Notes under the pieces: model-generated | What the model saw: the letters and a program-made list of their open reading frames with translations, nothing else | What the model was told of the DNA's origin: nothing | Databases searched by the model: none | Made by a program: the position numbers and the translations under genes | In this document: in pieces, positions 7,634 to 16,473 of the stretch | How the letters are laid out: each line of letters starts with the position of its first letter | Numbering within the stretch: the stretch's first letter is position 1 | NCBI GenBank assembly: GCA_028716565.1 | Contig: JAQUPL010000005.1 | Location: 70,379 to 103,404 of the forward strand | DNA length: 33,026 nt | DNA from: Candidatus Omnitrophota bacterium | GTDB lineage: Bacteria > Omnitrophota > Gorgyraeia > Pluralincolimonadales > Pluralincolimonadaceae | Direction: 5' to 3'

Positions 7634-8413
7634 GTGAAAAAATTTCAGAACAAACCTTTAACTGTCGTAGCCGCAGTATCCTTTGTCATTATCCTGCTGA
7701 TCGCGTTTGAGTCCCTCACGAACAGAACGACCCTAGGCCTCCATTCCATCCTGCAGGTTCCCGCTCAGATAGCCTCCGCCGTATTCGGGACCGGGTTCGA
7801 GCTCCTGCATTTCAAAAGCATAGCCAATGAAAATAAAAGGTTAAAGCGCGATGTCGCGGCGCTGGGTTCGCGCGCGGCCGCGCTCGATGAGGCCGTCTCC
7901 GAGAACAGGAGGCTCAAGGGCCTGCTCTCGATGAAGGATAAGATCGGCAGGCGCTCCGTGGCCGCCAAAGTGACGGGACTTGACATCTCGAACTGGGCCG
8001 AGAGCCTGATAATAAACAAGGGCATAAAAGACGGTATTAAGGAAGATATGGCCGCGCTGGCCGACGGTGTCGTGATAGGGAAGGTCACGGCCGTCGGCAG
8101 GGTGAGTTCCCGCGTATCCCTGGTCAGCGATCCTGAGATAAGGGTCGCGGTCGTATCACAAAGGGGAAGGGCGGGCGGCCTGATGTACGGCATCGCGCAC
8201 GGCAGGTGCATAATGAAGTTCATCCCGAAGGATGCGGACATAAAAGCCGGCGACACGGTGGTGATTTCAGGCACTAGCGGCGTATACCCGCAGGGTTTCC
8301 TTGTGGGGAAAGTCATAGACGTAAAAATGGAATTCAACATGATGTACCAGTTCGCGGTCATAGAGCCGGCTATAAACCCGATGGCGGTTGAGGAGGTATT
8401 AACGGTAGAATGA
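7634..8413 (+). CDS. mreC: rod shape-determining protein MreC
   Basis: Bitopic inner-membrane protein that links MreB/MreD to the periplasmic synthases PBP2 and RodA. The 259-residue product has one N-terminal membrane segment (about 9-26), a short coiled coil (about 58-92, LKRDVAALGSRAAALDEAV), and the MreC beta-barrel domain. Characteristic pieces of that domain are GLDISNWAESLIINKG, VVSQRGRAGGL and GDTVVISGTSGVYPQGFLVGK. Translation starts at GTG 7634, since the nearby ATG 7632 is out of frame and runs straight into TGA. It is five bases from mreB and overlaps mreD by four bases. Confidence 0.96.
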   Translation: MKKFQNKPLTVVAAVSFVIILLIAFESLTNRTTLGLHSILQVPAQIASAVFGTGFELLHFKSIANENKRLKRDVAALGSRAAALDEAVSENRRLKGLLSMKDKIGRRSVAAKVTGLDISNWAESLIINKGIKDGIKEDMAALADGVVIGKVTAVGRVSSRVSLVSDPEIRVAVVSQRGRAGGLMYGIAHGRCIMKFIPKDADIKAGDTVVISGTSGVYPQGFLVGKVIDVKMEFNMMYQFAVIEPAINPMAVEEVLTVE

Positions 8414-8940
8414 GTTGGCCGCGGATCATCATAACACTCGTCATTATTTCGGTCCTTGAGGCGGGAAGCCGCAATTACATAAAACTCCTCGGCGCAAGCC
8501 CGGAACTTGTCCTTATAGGCGTGTTATTTTTTTCGCTTAATTCCGATAAAGAGAAGGGCGCGGTCTGCGGCTTCGCCGGCGGCCTCCTGGAGATGGTCTT
8601 CTCCGGGGCGCATCCGCTGATACTTGTACTTTACGGCGCGATAGGCTACGCTGCAGGTTTATATAAAGAAGCGCTTTACAGGCATCTGGCGTCGGCGCAG
8701 ATGATAATCGCCGCTATCGCGGTCGTCTTTTCGACACTTATTTACGGCCTGCTTATCTCTTCGGCCGGTTTTCCTTACTATAAGGCTGTCATCTTCATTA
8801 CCATACCCGTTGCGATATACACTTCGTTATTGGCGCCCCCGGTCTTCAGGGCCCTCGAGTTCTTCATGCCGTCGATAGAGACGGACTATAAAGAGATAGT
8901 CTTCAAGAAAAAGGTATTTGAGGGCAGGCGGCCTCAATAG
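8410..8940 (+). CDS. mreD: rod shape-determining protein MreD
   Basis: Small polytopic inner-membrane component of the elongasome. The 176-residue, strongly hydrophobic sequence has about five predicted membrane segments. The family-like GAVCGFAGGLLEMVFSG block follows the second, and GAIGYAAGLYKEALYR the third. Sequence conservation in MreD is low, so the call rests on hydrophobicity, length and position between mreC and mrdA. Its ATG overlaps the mreC stop (ATGA), implying coupled translation. Confidence 0.92.
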   Translation: MSWPRIIITLVIISVLEAGSRNYIKLLGASPELVLIGVLFFSLNSDKEKGAVCGFAGGLLEMVFSGAHPLILVLYGAIGYAAGLYKEALYRHLASAQMIIAAIAVVFSTLIYGLLISSAGFPYYKAVIFITIPVAIYTSLLAPPVFRALEFFMPSIETDYKEIVFKKKVFEGRRPQ

Positions 8941-8951
8941 GTCATAAAAAT

Positions 8952-10676
8952 ATGCGCGGCAGGATCTATTCGATAATAGTAGATGTCTTATTCCTGGTCA
9001 TACTGGCGGGGTTGGCCTATCTCCAGATATTGAGGTGGCCGCTCTACCACGACCTCTCAAGGAAGAACCACATAAGGCTGATACCGATGCCCGGCCTGCG
9101 CGGCACTATCTATGACAGGAACGGCCTCGCCATAGTCGATAACCGCCTTTCTTTCGACGTGGTCATCATTCCTCAGGAGGTGGAGAATGTCGATACGACA
9201 TACGGCCGTCTCTCCCGGGCCCTGGGCATTTCGAGGTCCCGCATCGAATCGATCGTGAAAAAGGATTATACCGCGCCGTTCGCGCCGATAACCATCGCCG
9301 GCGACGTCGATAAGGACCTCGCTTTCCGCCTCGAGGAGAAGAAACAGGAGCTTCCCGGCGTTCTGGTCCTGCCGAGGACCCTCCGGTGGTATATCTACGG
9401 GGAAAGGACGTCGCACCTGATCGGTTACTTAAGCCTCATAAACAAGGAAGAGCTTGAGAGACTCGGCGATTACGGGTATTCGATCAGCGACCTTGTCGGC
9501 CGTGACGGCATCGAGCGGGCCTATGACAAATACCTGAAAGGCGAGGACGGAGGCACGCAGCTGGAGGTGGACGCTACCGGCAGGCTCGTGAAGATCCTCG
9601 GAAGCAAGAACCAGAAGAAGGGCACGGATATCACCCTGACCGTCGACGTTAAACTGCAGGCTTATGCCGCAGACTGTCTCGAGGGGGTCAAAGGGTCGGT
9701 CGTCATAATGGACCCGCGCAACGGCGAGATACTTGCTATGGCGTCCTCGCCGTCATTCGACTCGAATATATTCGTCGAGCGCGGCAAGGGCGAACAGGCG
9801 GCGGGCTATATGAAATCGGGCTCGCACCCGATGCTCAACCGGGCGATAAACGGCCAGTATCCCGCGGGTTCTATCTTTAAGATAATAATGTCTGATGCCG
9901 GACTCGAGACGAAAACGATAACCGAACACTCGACTTTTGTCTGCAATGGGAAATTTTTCCTCGGCAGGGCCGAGTTCGACTGTTGGAAAGAGGGGGGACA
10001 CGGACCGCAGGACCTGCGCGACGCGATAACGCATTCATGCAACGTTTATTTCTATAATCTGGGGCACAAGCTGGGGCCGAATGTGATCTCCGAATACTCC
10101 CAGAAGTTCGGCCTCGGGAAACCTACGGGAATAGATATTGCAGGCGAGAGCTCCGGACTTGTGCCGAGCCCGGCCTGGAAAAAGGCGAAGAGGGGACAGA
10201 ACTGGTATGAGGGCGAGACGATCAATTATGCCATAGGCCAGGGGGACCTCCTGGTGACGCCGCTGCAGATGGTCGAGGTCGTCTCCGTGTTCGCGACCGA
10301 AGGCAGCGCGCCTAGGCCGCATATCATAAAGAAGATCGGCAATGCCGATGTCCAGGCACCGAAGCCGAAGACGATACCGGTCTCAAAGGCCGCGATCGAG
10401 ACCATAAAGTCCGCGATGGTGAACGCCGTCGCCTCGAATACAGGGACCGGGCAGAGGGCCAGGATAGAAGGGATAAAGGTAGCAGCGAAGACAGGCACCG
10501 CGCAGACGACTAACGGCGAACCGCACGCGTGGTTTTTGGGTTTTGCGCCCGCCGGCGATCCGAAGATAGCTTTTGTGGTGATGGTCGAACACGGCGGCCA
10601 CGGAGGCGTGACCGCAGCCGACATAGCAAAGAAGATACTCGATTTCGCGAAGGATAACACGGAAGTATTCAAATGA
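8952..10676 (+). CDS. mrdA: penicillin-binding protein 2 (elongasome transpeptidase)
   Basis: Class B penicillin-binding protein that cross-links peptidoglycan during elongation, working with RodA. The 574-residue product has an N-terminal membrane anchor (about 8-26), a PBP dimer/pedestal domain (about 50-220, including GLRGTIYDRNGLAIVDN), and a transpeptidase domain. The three active-site motifs are visible: S307-I-F-K310 (SxxK, nucleophile S307), S362-C-N364 (SxN), and K513-T-G515 (KTG). The domain start VVIMDPRNGEILAMAS is typical of PBP2. It begins 11 bases after mreD and overlaps rodA by four bases. Confidence 0.97.
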   Translation: MRGRIYSIIVDVLFLVILAGLAYLQILRWPLYHDLSRKNHIRLIPMPGLRGTIYDRNGLAIVDNRLSFDVVIIPQEVENVDTTYGRLSRALGISRSRIESIVKKDYTAPFAPITIAGDVDKDLAFRLEEKKQELPGVLVLPRTLRWYIYGERTSHLIGYLSLINKEELERLGDYGYSISDLVGRDGIERAYDKYLKGEDGGTQLEVDATGRLVKILGSKNQKKGTDITLTVDVKLQAYAADCLEGVKGSVVIMDPRNGEILAMASSPSFDSNIFVERGKGEQAAGYMKSGSHPMLNRAINGQYPAGSIFKIIMSDAGLETKTITEHSTFVCNGKFFLGRAEFDCWKEGGHGPQDLRDAITHSCNVYFYNLGHKLGPNVISEYSQKFGLGKPTGIDIAGESSGLVPSPAWKKAKRGQNWYEGETINYAIGQGDLLVTPLQMVEVVSVFATEGSAPRPHIIKKIGNADVQAPKPKTIPVSKAAIETIKSAMVNAVASNTGTGQRARIEGIKVAAKTGTAQTTNGEPHAWFLGFAPAGDPKIAFVVMVEHGGHGGVTAADIAKKILDFAKDNTEVFK

Positions 10677-11779
10677 AGAACGGCTATAAGTTAAAAGGCG
10701 AATTTGATTACGGGCTCGTGCTCATAACGGCAGTCATCCTGCTCATGGGGCTCTTCGTCATCTACAGCGCCTCGTACCAGAAACTCGTCTCTTCGAACGC
10801 GAACCTCGCGATGAGGCAGGTCAATTCCGCATTGATCGGCCTTCTCATCGCTGCGGCGATATTCAGGATAGGTTACCAGAGGATAATAGATTTCAGTTAT
10901 TATATCTTCGGCCTGAATGTCCTATTCCTGATCCTGGTCCTCGTCCCCGGCATCGGCGATGTCCGCTACGGGGCGAGGCGGTGGATAGACTTCGGCTCAT
11001 TCGCATTCCAGCCGTCGGAATTCGCGAAGGTTACTTTTATATTCGCGCTGGCGAAGTATCTCGGGGACATAAAGGAAGGGATAGAAAGACCGAAGGCTCT
11101 CATTGTCCCTTTTGCCATGGCGGTGGTCCCGATGCTCCTCATATTCAAGGAGCCGGACCTTGGCACGGCTTTGATATTCGTCCCGATCCTGCTCACCATG
11201 CTGCTTATAGCCGGCGCGCGGTTGAAATACCTTCTTTTAGTGATCGGCGCGGGCCTGGCGTGCGCGCCGTTTTTATGGTTCATCCTGAAGGATTACCAGA
11301 GGGCGCGGCTTTTGGTCTTCCTGAACCCGAATCTCGATCCTCTCGGCGCCGGATACACGATCATACAGTCCAAAATAGCGATAGGCTCGGGAGGGATCTT
11401 CGGAAAGGGGTGGCTTTCCGGGACGCAGAACCAGCTGAATTTCCTGCCTGAACGCCACACGGATTTCATCTTCTCGGTAGTGGGCGAGGAGTGGGGGTTT
11501 ATCGGGGGCGCCCTGCTCTTGTTCCTTTTTTACAGGTTCGTCGGAAAGGGGATAAGGATAGCCGAAACGACAAGCGACACATACGGGAAAGCCCTTGCCT
11601 ACGGGATCACCACGATGTTCGCGGTGCATGTGATAGTTAATATCGGCATGGTCTGCGGCATAATGCCTGTCGTCGGCCTGCCGCTTCCTTTCGTATCATA
11701 CGGCGGTTCCTTCCTCATGATGTCCCTCGCCTGCGTCGGCATCCTTGAGAATATAAAAAACAAACGCAAGGTGTTCTGA
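10673..11779 (+). CDS. rodA: rod shape-determining protein RodA (SEDS peptidoglycan glycosyltransferase)
   Basis: Polytopic SEDS-family enzyme that polymerises lipid II into glycan strands as partner of PBP2. The 368-residue sequence has about ten hydrophobic helices. SEDS landmarks are GARRWIDFGSFAFQPSEFAK, the FKEPDLGTALIF segment, the large periplasmic-loop region with QNQLNFLPERHTDFIFSVVGEE (containing the functionally important aspartate), and the C-terminal GLPLPFVSYGGS. Its immediate linkage to mrdA (ATGA overlap) identifies it as RodA rather than FtsW. The stop overlaps the next start by one base. Confidence 0.97.
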   Translation: MKNGYKLKGEFDYGLVLITAVILLMGLFVIYSASYQKLVSSNANLAMRQVNSALIGLLIAAAIFRIGYQRIIDFSYYIFGLNVLFLILVLVPGIGDVRYGARRWIDFGSFAFQPSEFAKVTFIFALAKYLGDIKEGIERPKALIVPFAMAVVPMLLIFKEPDLGTALIFVPILLTMLLIAGARLKYLLLVIGAGLACAPFLWFILKDYQRARLLVFLNPNLDPLGAGYTIIQSKIAIGSGGIFGKGWLSGTQNQLNFLPERHTDFIFSVVGEEWGFIGGALLLFLFYRFVGKGIRIAETTSDTYGKALAYGITTMFAVHVIVNIGMVCGIMPVVGLPLPFVSYGGSFLMMSLACVGILENIKNKRKVF

Positions 11780-13413
11780 TGCTGACCGGCGAGATGCTCC
11801 TCGGCGTGAGAAAACCCGCCCGGTACACGGGCGGCGAATGGAACAGCGTTGTAAAAGGGGATAAAGGGATAGATTGCAGGGTCGCCTTATGCTTTCCGGA
11901 CCTCTACGAGGTCGGGATGAGCCATCTGGGGTTGAAGATCCTCTACTCCATCCTTAATGACAGGGGCGATGTCGCGTGCGAACGCTCATTCGCTCCCTGG
12001 CACGATATGGAAAAGGTCATGAGAGAGAAGGGAATACCGCTCTTCTCGCTCGAGACGAAACGCCCTCTCGGCAAATTCGACATAGTCGGCTTCTCCCTCC
12101 AGTACGAGCTGAGTTATACGAATATACTCAACATGCTCGACCTCTCCGGAGTACCGATTTTTTCGAAAGACCGCGACAACTCCGCTCCTCTCGTAGTGGG
12201 CGGCGGGCCGTGCGCGTTCAATCCCGAACCGCTTGCGGATTTCTTCGATTGTTTCATAATAGGCGAAGCTGAAGAGGCCCTTCCGGAGGTGGTCGACGCC
12301 GTGATAGAAAATAAAAAAACCGGGCTGGACCGGCGACGGTTATTGGAGAGGCTTGCCGCGATCGAGGGCGTTTATGTCCCGTCAATCCCGGGGAAGGTAA
12401 AGAAAAGGATCGTCGCTGATCTCGATTCCGCGCCTTTCCCTGAAAAGCCGGTAGTCCCTTTCATAGATATCGTCCATGACAGGATACAGATAGAGATAAT
12501 GCGCGGCTGCAGGAGGGCGTGCAATTTCTGCCAGGCGTGCGCGATCTACGGGCCTAACCGTTTCCGTTCCCCGGAAAAGATACTCTCGCTGGCCGAGAAT
12601 ATCTATAAAAATACGGGTTATGACGAGATATCTCTCGTATCTCTCTCGTCCGGGGACCATCCGCAGATAATGGAAATAGTGGCGTCACTTACGAAGGCCT
12701 TTAAAGAGAGGGCGGTAAGCATCTCGTTCCCTTCCATCAGGGTCGAGGAGATGACGAGCCGCCTCCCGCTTGAGCTCGCGTCGGGAAGGCGAACCGGGCT
12801 TACCTTCGCGCCCGAGGTCGGCAGCGACAAGATGCGCAAGGTGATCAATAAGAATATACCGCCCGAGGCGCTTAAGGAATGCGCCTACCAGGCCTTCAAG
12901 AATAATTGGCGCAGGATAAAACTCTATTTCATGATCGGCCTGCCCGGCGAGGAAGACAGCGATCTCGATGCCATCGTCGACCTGGCCAGGGAGGTCTCCG
13001 AGACAAAAAAGAAGGTTGACGGGAGGCCCGCGGATATAAACGCCGCGGTATCGGTATTCATCCCGAAACCGCATACGAGGTTCGAGCGCGAGGCGATGCT
13101 GCCGGTTGATGAGGTATACAGGAGGCAGAGGTATATCAGGGAGAAGGCGAGGCGCACGAGGGTGAAATTTGTTTTTCATGACCCGAAGATGAGCTACCTG
13201 GAGTCGGTCCTCGCGCGCGGGGACAGGAATCTCTCCAGCGCGCTTTATCTTGCCTGGAAAAGCGGGTGCAGGTTCGACAGCTGGAAGGAAAATTTCGATC
13301 TCGAAAAGTGGCTGCCGGTTTTCCGGGAGGCCGGCATAGACCCGGATCGTTATTCATTGAGAGAGCGGGGGTTAGACGAAGAACTTCCCTGGGGATTCAT
13401 CGCGCTGCGATAA
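11779..13413 (+). CDS. B12-binding-like/radical SAM protein, TIGR03960 type
   Basis: Uncharacterised radical SAM enzyme. The 544-residue protein begins with a cobalamin-binding-like Rossmann region (about 20-200; VALCFPDLYEVGMSHLGLKI, FDIVGFSLQYELSYTNILNML, VVGGGPCAFNPEPLADFFD). The radical SAM domain with the cluster motif C244-x3-C248-x2-C251 (CRRACNFC) follows. The C-terminus (ELPWGFI) is the usual ending of this family. Family members normally sit beside, or are fused to, the DUF2344/TIGR03936 protein, often upstream of rng. Here that partner lies at 30288, about 17 kb away. It overlaps rodA by one base and so is likely the last gene of the mre operon. No substrate is known. Confidence 0.9.
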   Translation: MLTGEMLLGVRKPARYTGGEWNSVVKGDKGIDCRVALCFPDLYEVGMSHLGLKILYSILNDRGDVACERSFAPWHDMEKVMREKGIPLFSLETKRPLGKFDIVGFSLQYELSYTNILNMLDLSGVPIFSKDRDNSAPLVVGGGPCAFNPEPLADFFDCFIIGEAEEALPEVVDAVIENKKTGLDRRRLLERLAAIEGVYVPSIPGKVKKRIVADLDSAPFPEKPVVPFIDIVHDRIQIEIMRGCRRACNFCQACAIYGPNRFRSPEKILSLAENIYKNTGYDEISLVSLSSGDHPQIMEIVASLTKAFKERAVSISFPSIRVEEMTSRLPLELASGRRTGLTFAPEVGSDKMRKVINKNIPPEALKECAYQAFKNNWRRIKLYFMIGLPGEEDSDLDAIVDLAREVSETKKKVDGRPADINAAVSVFIPKPHTRFEREAMLPVDEVYRRQRYIREKARRTRVKFVFHDPKMSYLESVLARGDRNLSSALYLAWKSGCRFDSWKENFDLEKWLPVFREAGIDPDRYSLRERGLDEELPWGFIALR

Positions 13414-13419
13414 TTATGT

Positions 13420-13448
13420 TTGACACCTAATTTAGGAACAGGTATACT
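13420..13448 (+). promoter_or_regulatory. strong sigma70-type promoter of the pilus operon
   Basis: TTGACA (13420-13425), 17-base spacer, TATACT (13443-13448), placed just after the radical SAM stop codon. The predicted start near 13455 precedes the GGGAG ribosome site at 13468-13472. It marks the upstream boundary of the pilus locus and should drive the GGDEF-like gene through pilC. Confidence 0.8.
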
Positions 13449-13481
13449 TTTTATAATAAATTACGAAGGGAGATGATAAAG

Positions 13482-14921
13482 ATGGCAGGAATTATCAAAA
13501 AACTATCGCTTATACCCGCCGGCCTCCGTTACAAGTTGACCGTAGTTTTCGTGTTGATGTCCTTCATACCGCTTGCCATCTGTGTCTATCTCGCATATAA
13601 TTTTATTTATTTTCCGTTCCTCCAGCCCAATATAGACCTGGATTTTACGACGAAAAACGTCTCGCTCGTCATAGGCCTAACTATCCTTATCGCCTTGCTC
13701 GGTTTCAAGATCATCTGGGATATCGCCTCGCCGATAATCGATATGGCCATCAGAGCCAGGGGGATCGCTAACGGCGATTACTCAAGGAGCATAGAAGTCA
13801 AGAGCGAGGACGAGGTAGGGGAACTCGGCATTACCCTTAACACGCTCACCCGCCGTATACGCGAGAATATGGACGAACTCCGCTCCTACGGGGAGAGGAC
13901 AAAAGAGATAAACGTTGAGATAAACAAGAAGGTCCTGATCATGTCGGGCCTCCTGCAGGTCAGCAACCTCATCTCGCAGGGCGCTTCGCTCGACGAGATC
14001 CTCAAGATAGCCATCGAGAAGATAAGCCAGGCCGAGGAAGATTCATCCGCGTTCCTGATGCTTGCCGAGGAGAAGAACACCCTCGTGATGAAGGAAAGCG
14101 AGAACCTGAGCGGGAGCTTGAATTCGTTCAGGATCAAGGTAGGTACCGGCCTCCTCGGGAAGCTCGTCGCCGAGAACAAAATGGTCAGCATAGACCGGCG
14201 TTCGCGGATGACGCCTGACATCGAGGAATTCCTTAAGGTCTTCAGTGTCAAGAATTGCCTTCTGTGTCCCATCGTCGCGCACGGCCACGGCTTCGGGATC
14301 GTAGGGTTATGCAATACGATTGCGGATTATGAGTTCAAGGAAGAGGATACCGAGCTTATAAAACTTTTCGGGAAACAGATGGCCATAGCCGTGGAGAACG
14401 AGATACTGACCACCAAGGCGAAGGAACTGGCCATCAAGGATGAGCTCACCGGCCTCTATAACGAGAAGTTCATCATTTCCCGCCTCGAGGAAGAGATCAA
14501 GCGCGCGGCATTGTACCAGAGGCCGTGCTCGTTCCTTATCTTCAATATCGACGACCTCAGTTTATACAGGGATATAAACGGGGAGTTGTCGGCCGAAGAG
14601 ACCATAAAGAAGATCGGCAAGATAATAGAATCGAACATCACCGAGGTCGACAGGATAGGCAGGTTGAGCGGCGATACGTTCGCGGTGATACTGCCGGAGA
14701 AGAACAAGAAACAAGCGAATACGGCGGCGGAAGTCCTCAAGCAGCGCGTCGAGGCCTTCGGCATCGCCGGCGGCAAAGGTTATCCGCGCAACTTCGTGAC
14801 GGTGAGCGGCGGCGTGAGCGAGAACCCCATAGACGGCGTGAGCGCCGAAGACCTGATAAAAAAAGCGACTTTATCCTTGAACGAAGCCAAATCAAAAGGA
14901 AAGAATACGATCGTCTCTTAA
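13482..14921 (+). CDS. membrane HAMP-GAF-GGDEF-like protein with degenerate GGDEF motif
   Basis: Putative signalling protein. With the chosen start the product is 479 residues: two membrane segments (about 15-40 and 58-80) around a short periplasmic loop, a HAMP-like linker (ASPIIDMAIRARGIANGDYS), a GAF-like domain (about 145-305), and a C-terminal GGDEF fold (about 312-479, beginning KDELTGLYNEKF). The signature reads S396-G-D-T-F400 instead of GGDEF, losing the metal-binding Glu. The RxxD inhibitory site upstream reads TEVD. It is therefore probably not an active diguanylate cyclase and may act as a receptor or scaffold. I chose ATG 13482 because GGGAG at 13468-13472 is nine bases upstream. 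The ATG at 13473 abuts that site. It precedes pilT by 15 bases. Confidence 0.85.
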   Translation: MAGIIKKLSLIPAGLRYKLTVVFVLMSFIPLAICVYLAYNFIYFPFLQPNIDLDFTTKNVSLVIGLTILIALLGFKIIWDIASPIIDMAIRARGIANGDYSRSIEVKSEDEVGELGITLNTLTRRIRENMDELRSYGERTKEINVEINKKVLIMSGLLQVSNLISQGASLDEILKIAIEKISQAEEDSSAFLMLAEEKNTLVMKESENLSGSLNSFRIKVGTGLLGKLVAENKMVSIDRRSRMTPDIEEFLKVFSVKNCLLCPIVAHGHGFGIVGLCNTIADYEFKEEDTELIKLFGKQMAIAVENEILTTKAKELAIKDELTGLYNEKFIISRLEEEIKRAALYQRPCSFLIFNIDDLSLYRDINGELSAEETIKKIGKIIESNITEVDRIGRLSGDTFAVILPEKNKKQANTAAEVLKQRVEAFGIAGGKGYPRNFVTVSGGVSENPIDGVSAEDLIKKATLSLNEAKSKGKNTIVS

Positions 14922-14936
14922 TCCTAAGGAGGTCCC

Positions 14937-16004
14937 ATGGTAAATGTCCAGATAGAGACACTGCTTAAATTGATGGTCCAGAAGGGGGCGTCCGACCTGC
15001 ATATCTCCGTGTTTTCCCCGCCCCAGTTTAGGATAGACGAGCAGTTGGTGCCGACCGAATTCGGCTTCCTCACGGCCGAGGACACCAAGAGGCTGGCTTA
15101 CAGCATGCTCAAGCCGCAGCACATAGAGAAGTTCGAACGCGAGCTTGAACTTGATATCTCGTTCGGCATAGAGGGGCTTGGGCGCTTCAGGGTAAATGTA
15201 TTCCTCCAAAGGGGATATGTCGGCGCTGCGGTAAGGCTGCTCCCCCTCCACATAATGAGTTTCGAGGAGTGCGGCCTCCCGCTCAATGTCGTCGAGGACC
15301 TCTGCAAAAGGCCCAAGGGGCTCGTCCTCGTCACGGGCGCCACCGGAAGCGGCAAGTCCACGACCCTCGCTTCGATGGTCGACAAGATAAATTCGGAGAG
15401 AAATTGCCATATCGTGATAGTGGAGGACCCGATCGAGTATGTCCATAAGAACAAAAAAGCGCTGGTTGACCAGCGCGAAGTCGGGCCGGACACGCAGTCA
15501 TTCGCGCAATCGCTGAAGCATGTCCTGAGGCAGGACCCGAACGTAATCCTCATCGGCGAGATGCGCGACCTCGAGACGATCGAGGCTGCCCTGGATATCG
15601 CCGAGACCGGGCATCTCGTCCTGTCTACGCTACATACCTCGGACGCGGTCCAGACGATAAACAGGGTCATAGATGTCTTCCCGTCCCACCAACAGCAACA
15701 GGTAAGGATACAGCTCTCGTTCGTGCTTCTCGGCATCCTCGCCCAGCAGCTCATACCGAAGGCCACCGGCCACGGCAGGGTCCTGGCGACGGAGGTATTG
15801 ATCGCCACACCCGCGGTGAGGAGCCTTATACGCGAGGCTAAGACGCACCAATTGTATTCCGTCATACAGACGAGCCAGAAAGAGGGCATGAGGACGATGA
15901 ACCAGACGCTCTTCGAACTTTATAACAAGAAATTGATAAGCTACGAAGACGCGATACTCCGAAGCACTGATCCGGACGATCTTGACAGGTTATTCAGGAA
16001 ATAG
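14937..16004 (+). CDS. pilT: type IV pilus retraction ATPase PilT
   Basis: Cytoplasmic hexameric ATPase that powers pilus retraction and twitching. The 355-residue length is typical. Motifs in order are Walker A GATGSGKST (134-142), Asp box VEDPIEY, Walker B LIGEMRDLETIEAALDIAE, His box TGHLVLSTLHTSDA, and the PilT-specific C-terminal block VRSLIREAKTHQLYSVIQT (the AIRNLIRE region). No zinc-binding tetracysteine is present, as expected for PilT and unlike PilB. A near-ideal ribosome site, TAAGGAGG, precedes the ATG. It is the first of four consecutive genes for motor-related proteins. Confidence 0.97.
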   Translation: MVNVQIETLLKLMVQKGASDLHISVFSPPQFRIDEQLVPTEFGFLTAEDTKRLAYSMLKPQHIEKFERELELDISFGIEGLGRFRVNVFLQRGYVGAAVRLLPLHIMSFEECGLPLNVVEDLCKRPKGLVLVTGATGSGKSTTLASMVDKINSERNCHIVIVEDPIEYVHKNKKALVDQREVGPDTQSFAQSLKHVLRQDPNVILIGEMRDLETIEAALDIAETGHLVLSTLHTSDAVQTINRVIDVFPSHQQQQVRIQLSFVLLGILAQQLIPKATGHGRVLATEVLIATPAVRSLIREAKTHQLYSVIQTSQKEGMRTMNQTLFELYNKKLISYEDAILRSTDPDDLDRLFRK

Positions 16005-16010
16005 GGCCAT

Positions 16011-16457
16011 ATGGCGTCGGTAAAGCGCGTAATAACTAAAACAATAGGACAGCTCCTCCTGGAAAAAGGCGTGATAAAACAGGCGCATCTCGAAGAGGCC
16101 TTGAAGATCCAGAAGGAGAAGGGCGGGCTTTTAGGCCAGATCCTGGCTGGTCTGGGATATGTAACTGAAGAGCAAATAGCCCAAGCCATCACGGTCCAAT
16201 ACGGCTTCCCGTACCTTCCGCTGGCTAATTACGAGATGGACGAGTCGGCGATAAAGATGGTGCCTGAGAATGTCGCGCGCCAGTATTGCCTTATCCCGAT
16301 AGATAAGATCGGCAATACCGTGACCATCGCGATGGCCGATCCCCTTAACATCCAGGCCGTCGAAGACATAGAGCTGGTGACCGGCTGCTCGATACAGATA
16401 TTCGTTTCAACGGCGACCGACATAAAGCAGGCGATAGACAAGTTCTACAAAAAATAG
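16011..16457 (+). CDS. stand-alone MshEN-domain (PilB N-terminal-like) protein
   Basis: 148 residues corresponding to the N-terminal module of the two downstream PilB proteins, with no ATPase domain. It has two tandem MshEN-type 24-residue motifs: IGQLLLEKG...L...AL..Q and LLGQILAGLG...I...I..Q. The second half is the GspE/PilB N-terminal fold (VPENVARQYCLIPIDKIGN, VTIAMADPLNIQAVEDIE), which aligns without gaps to both PilBs. MshEN domains of MshE and related ATPases bind cyclic-di-GMP, so this may be a free sensor or adaptor subunit. Nothing suggests decay: the frame is intact and it ends cleanly in a TAG 16 bases before the next gene. It starts six bases after pilT. Confidence 0.88.
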   Translation: MASVKRVITKTIGQLLLEKGVIKQAHLEEALKIQKEKGGLLGQILAGLGYVTEEQIAQAITVQYGFPYLPLANYEMDESAIKMVPENVARQYCLIPIDKIGNTVTIAMADPLNIQAVEDIELVTGCSIQIFVSTATDIKQAIDKFYKK

Positions 16458-16473
16458 GAGACCCTGACAGCCG

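Noticed and set aside
13473-13481. ATG 13473 as start of the GGDEF-like gene
   Set aside because: The GGGAG ribosome site ends at 13472, leaving no spacer. ATG 13482 has nine bases of spacing.
15098-15889. Minus-strand open frame (263 codons) opposite pilT
   Set aside because: Ser/Thr/Cys-rich shadow of a clearly coding gene, with no start signal or family motif.
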